Below are positions 20,860 to 23,210 of a stretch of 23,210 nucleotides of DNA, piece by piece. Each line of letters opens with the position of its first letter. Positions within the stretch are counted from its first letter, which is position 1. The position numbers and the translations under genes were made by a program. Source of the stretch: Isoetes engelmannii (lineage: Eukaryota > Streptophyta > Lycopodiopsida > Isoetales > Isoetaceae); NCBI GenBank assembly GCA_011763485.2, contig JAANSK020250607.1, positions 1 to 23,210 of the forward strand, in the 5' to 3' direction. The notes below the pieces were generated by a model that saw nothing but the letters and a program-made list of their open reading frames with translations, was not told the DNA's origin and made no database searches.

Positions 20860-22500
20860 GCTTCTAAAAAGTGCATATTGCTTCTCATGCTGCAGAAATT
20901 GCCCTTGTACATCATGCAATTGCTTAAAGGAAAGCAATTTGATTCAATAGTGGATCTAAAAAATGCAGTTCGAGCAGAAGCTATTGCATGTTTCATTGAA
21001 ATCAAAGTCATTAAGCTTGATAAATCTAGATACAGAGTGAAATGCACACAGGAAGATTGTGCATGGCATTTATATTCTTCTCTAATTGGTTATGGACCGA
21101 GATGTGAGATTCGAGCTGTAAGACAACATACTTGTGGTGGTGTCCAACAATTGGGCAATAAGGAAGCTTCTGCAAGCATGTTGGCCAGGAAATATCATGA
21201 GAAATTAAGCATCCTCATTACAAACCAGCAAAGCTAATAGATGATTTTCGAAGAAAAGCTGGTGTAACTATTACATATAATGTGGCATACAGGGTAAAAG
21301 AGACAGCAATGAACCTGATTAATGGAGTTTTATAGGTTGTTTGTTGCTTATGGTGCATGTCTAACTGGGTTTTCGAATTGTAGACTGTTTTAGGGATTGG
21401 ATGCTACTTTCTTGACAGGTAAATACTTTGGTCACTTAATTTGTGCTACAGGAATTGATGCTACAAGAGCTCTTTATCATGTAGCATTTGGAGTCATCGA
21501 TAACGAAAATACCGAGAATTGGACTTGGTTTTTGATGCAATTAAGAGACTGTCTAGAGGTATGTCCTAGTCTTACATGTGTGTCAGATGGAGATAAAGGA
21601 TTACAGTTGGCACTATTTGCTATTTTTCCTAACAATGCAAATGCCTATTGCATGAGGCATGTTGAAGCAAACTTGAAAAAGAAATGCAACAATATAGAAT
21701 TCCTGCATTTTTTCTGAAAGGCAGCTAGAGCCAACACTGTTCCGGAATTTGATGAGCAAGTTTTTGATATGAGAAGAGTTAATAACGATGCAACAGATTG
21801 ATTAATGCAAGCTGCACCACCTAATGCATGGGCTATCGCATACTTTCCTGGTCAACGTTTTGGCCATCTCACATCCAATATAGCAGAATCCTTGAATGCC
21901 CTTTTACTTGATGCAAGAGAAAAATCAATCATTGCAATGCTTGTAGATATTAGGCATGCATTGATGGACAGGTTTCATAGAAGGGGAAATGAAGCTAAAC
22001 GGGAATGGGACAATGCAGGACAGAATGCTCCTCTGAGGTTAGTGCCTGAGGAAGAGAAACACATAAGTGAAGTTGTGAATCGTGCCAGGCAGTACAGAAT
22101 TTTGCCATCAAATGGCATTGTGTTTGAGGTGATCACACCGGAGCATAGACGAGTAGTTGATTTAGAAAACCAAACATGCACTTGTTGTTCGTGGCAGCAT
22201 AGGGGAATTCCTTGTGCTCATGAGATAGAAGCAATATTATGGCTGAAGAGAAAACCACAAGAGTTTGCTAACCCAAGTTATTCTCTTAAGTCATAGCATG
22301 ATGCTTATGAGGGTGCCATTTTTCCCTTTGAAGATGTGCTGAAGGAGGAGGAAGTGGATATAAATCTCCGGCAACATGTAAACCACCAGGAAGGCCAAAG
22401 AAGAAGCGAATTCGTACAGAAGACCGTTTCAATCCATTAAGATGCTCAAGATGTGGCCAGTATGCATGACATAACCGCAAAAGCTGCATGAACTCAATTG
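20860..22500 (+). pseudogene. MURA-type transposase of MULE B, nearly complete but broken
   Basis: Most of this lies in one frame (20878-21237, then 21397-22296), interrupted by a few stops (near 21235, 21715, 21799, 22294) and frame changes near 21,240-21,390 and after 22,296. Domains in order: an N-terminal MuDR-type DNA-binding domain (VKCTQEDCAWHLYSS...VRQHTCGG, a C/C/H/C pattern), the DDE core with DATFLTGKYFGHL (first Asp) and VSDGDKGLQLALFAIFP (second Asp), YCMRHVEANLKKKC, FGHLTSNIAESLNALL, and a SWIM zinc finger CTCCSWQHRGIPCAHEI. A GRPKKKR tract and CSRCGQY knuckle follow in other frames at about 22,395-22,490. Transposases of this kind cut at the TIRs in the nucleus. This copy needs several changes to be active and is probably dead. 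Confidence 0.82.
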
Positions 22501-22509
22501 CATAATAAG

Positions 22510-23113
22510 GTATCCCTTGCTTTTCCGTATTTAAGTATTGACTTAATATTAGTTGCTTAAAATAAGCGAAAATATTGGATGCAAGAAAATTTTGTGCAAG
22601 ACATGAGCAGTTTGTCAACTTTGGAGCAATTTACGACTATACATTTCAATTGGAAGTAGTTTTTCAATTAATAACAGACACTTAAAACTAGATGTGAAGT
22701 TCTAATTAGACTTCAAAAATCTGATTTTCAGATTTGTCATGAAAAGCTTACGGAGATCTTGAAATTCTGATTTTCAGATTTATCGCAGAGTTAAGTTGAT
22801 TGTGTGATATTGTTAAAGAGATTTGACTCTGTTTTTTAGTTATCAGAGTTTAGAAGTTCAGAGTAATAACTACTACGTTTCTCTTTCTCATCTTAAAATT
22901 GAAACCATTGTTTCTCCCAGATTTGATACAGTTGCCATGTAATGTTGGATTACAAGCTTGGCAGTCACAATTGCCCAAGAACCTTACATGATGACACTCC
23001 CGATCCAGGCTTATTATGCAGCTGATCCAAGGCAAGAAAGAGGACTGCATTTTCATGTCGCAATGATTTTACTGTAACAATTGCGTTTTTCTCAGGTGGG
23101 GATGAAATATCTA
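22510..23113. other. Shared non-coding 3' region of MULE B
   Basis: Homologous in inverted orientation to about 17,690-18,290 of copy A. Open frames on either strand are not conserved between the copies, so it is most likely a non-coding subterminal region. It is rich in short palindromes. Confidence 0.6.
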
Positions 23114-23210
23114 GCAAAATAACAGGTGGTTCATTTTGTATTTTTGTACGCTTTTCAATAAGGTTTTGGCTATGATTTTGTGGTGTATTCGAATTGATGT
23201 ACTAAATGGT

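Larger units (their letters stand above)
20528..23210 (+). mobile_element. MULE copy B, plus orientation, 3' end beyond the window
   Basis: The 5' terminus (20528-20615) carries the same TIR as copy A. Homology with A, inverted, continues to about 23,113, past the transposase and through a shared non-coding 3' region. That region contains palindromic aaatctgattttcagattt motifs (about 22,722-22,740). After 23,113 the sequence no longer matches A, and no right TIR is seen before the window ends, so the element continues outside or its 3' end differs from A's. About 115 bp just inside the TIR (about 20,603-20,735) are present here but missing in A. Confidence 0.85.

Overview
The window looks like nuclear DNA of a land plant. 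The evidence is spliced genes with GT-AG introns, a plant-type DUF4378-like protein, Mutator-like (MULE) DNA transposons, and decayed LINE, SINE and ABC-transporter copies in AT-rich DNA. The C-terminal LINE ORF2 signature resembles LINEs I associate with ferns and lycophytes, so a non-flowering plant is my guess, held with low confidence.

Layout. (1) Positions 1-9,650 are mostly decayed sequence: a minus-strand LINE fragment (about 110-620), a minus-strand ABCC transporter pseudogene (about 690-1,890), a GC-rich stem-loop cluster (2,590-2,880), a tRNA-derived SINE (about 3,676-4,003), an unrecognised broken gene-like stretch (about 4,200-6,280) with a perfect 79-bp tandem duplication, a plus-strand LINE 3' half (about 6,330-8,070), and a second LINE 3' fragment (about 9,050-9,540). 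(2) Positions 9,666-16,737 hold the one gene that looks intact. It has eight plus-strand exons whose phases all agree, giving about 1,676 aa. The protein is basic at its N-terminus, has a charged coiled coil in the middle, a long acidic disordered region, and a C-terminus that follows the DUF4378 motif order (the TRM/LONGIFOLIA superfamily of plant microtubule-associated proteins). (3) From 17,145 to the end are two MULEs placed head to head (A on minus, B on plus), 349 bp apart. They form an imperfect inverted repeat with arms of about 2.5 kb. Both encode a degraded MURA-type transposase with a DDE region, SWIM finger, AT-hook-like tract and C-terminal zinc knuckle.

The only gene likely to make a functional product is the DUF4378-like one. 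It sits between LINE debris upstream and the MULE pair about 400 bp downstream of its stop codon. I see no operon-like organisation, CRISPR array, rRNA gene or intact tRNA gene. The best leads are the eight-exon gene and the MULE pair, which has a dissimilar 3' segment in copy A and a non-canonical zinc-knuckle spacing in both copies.
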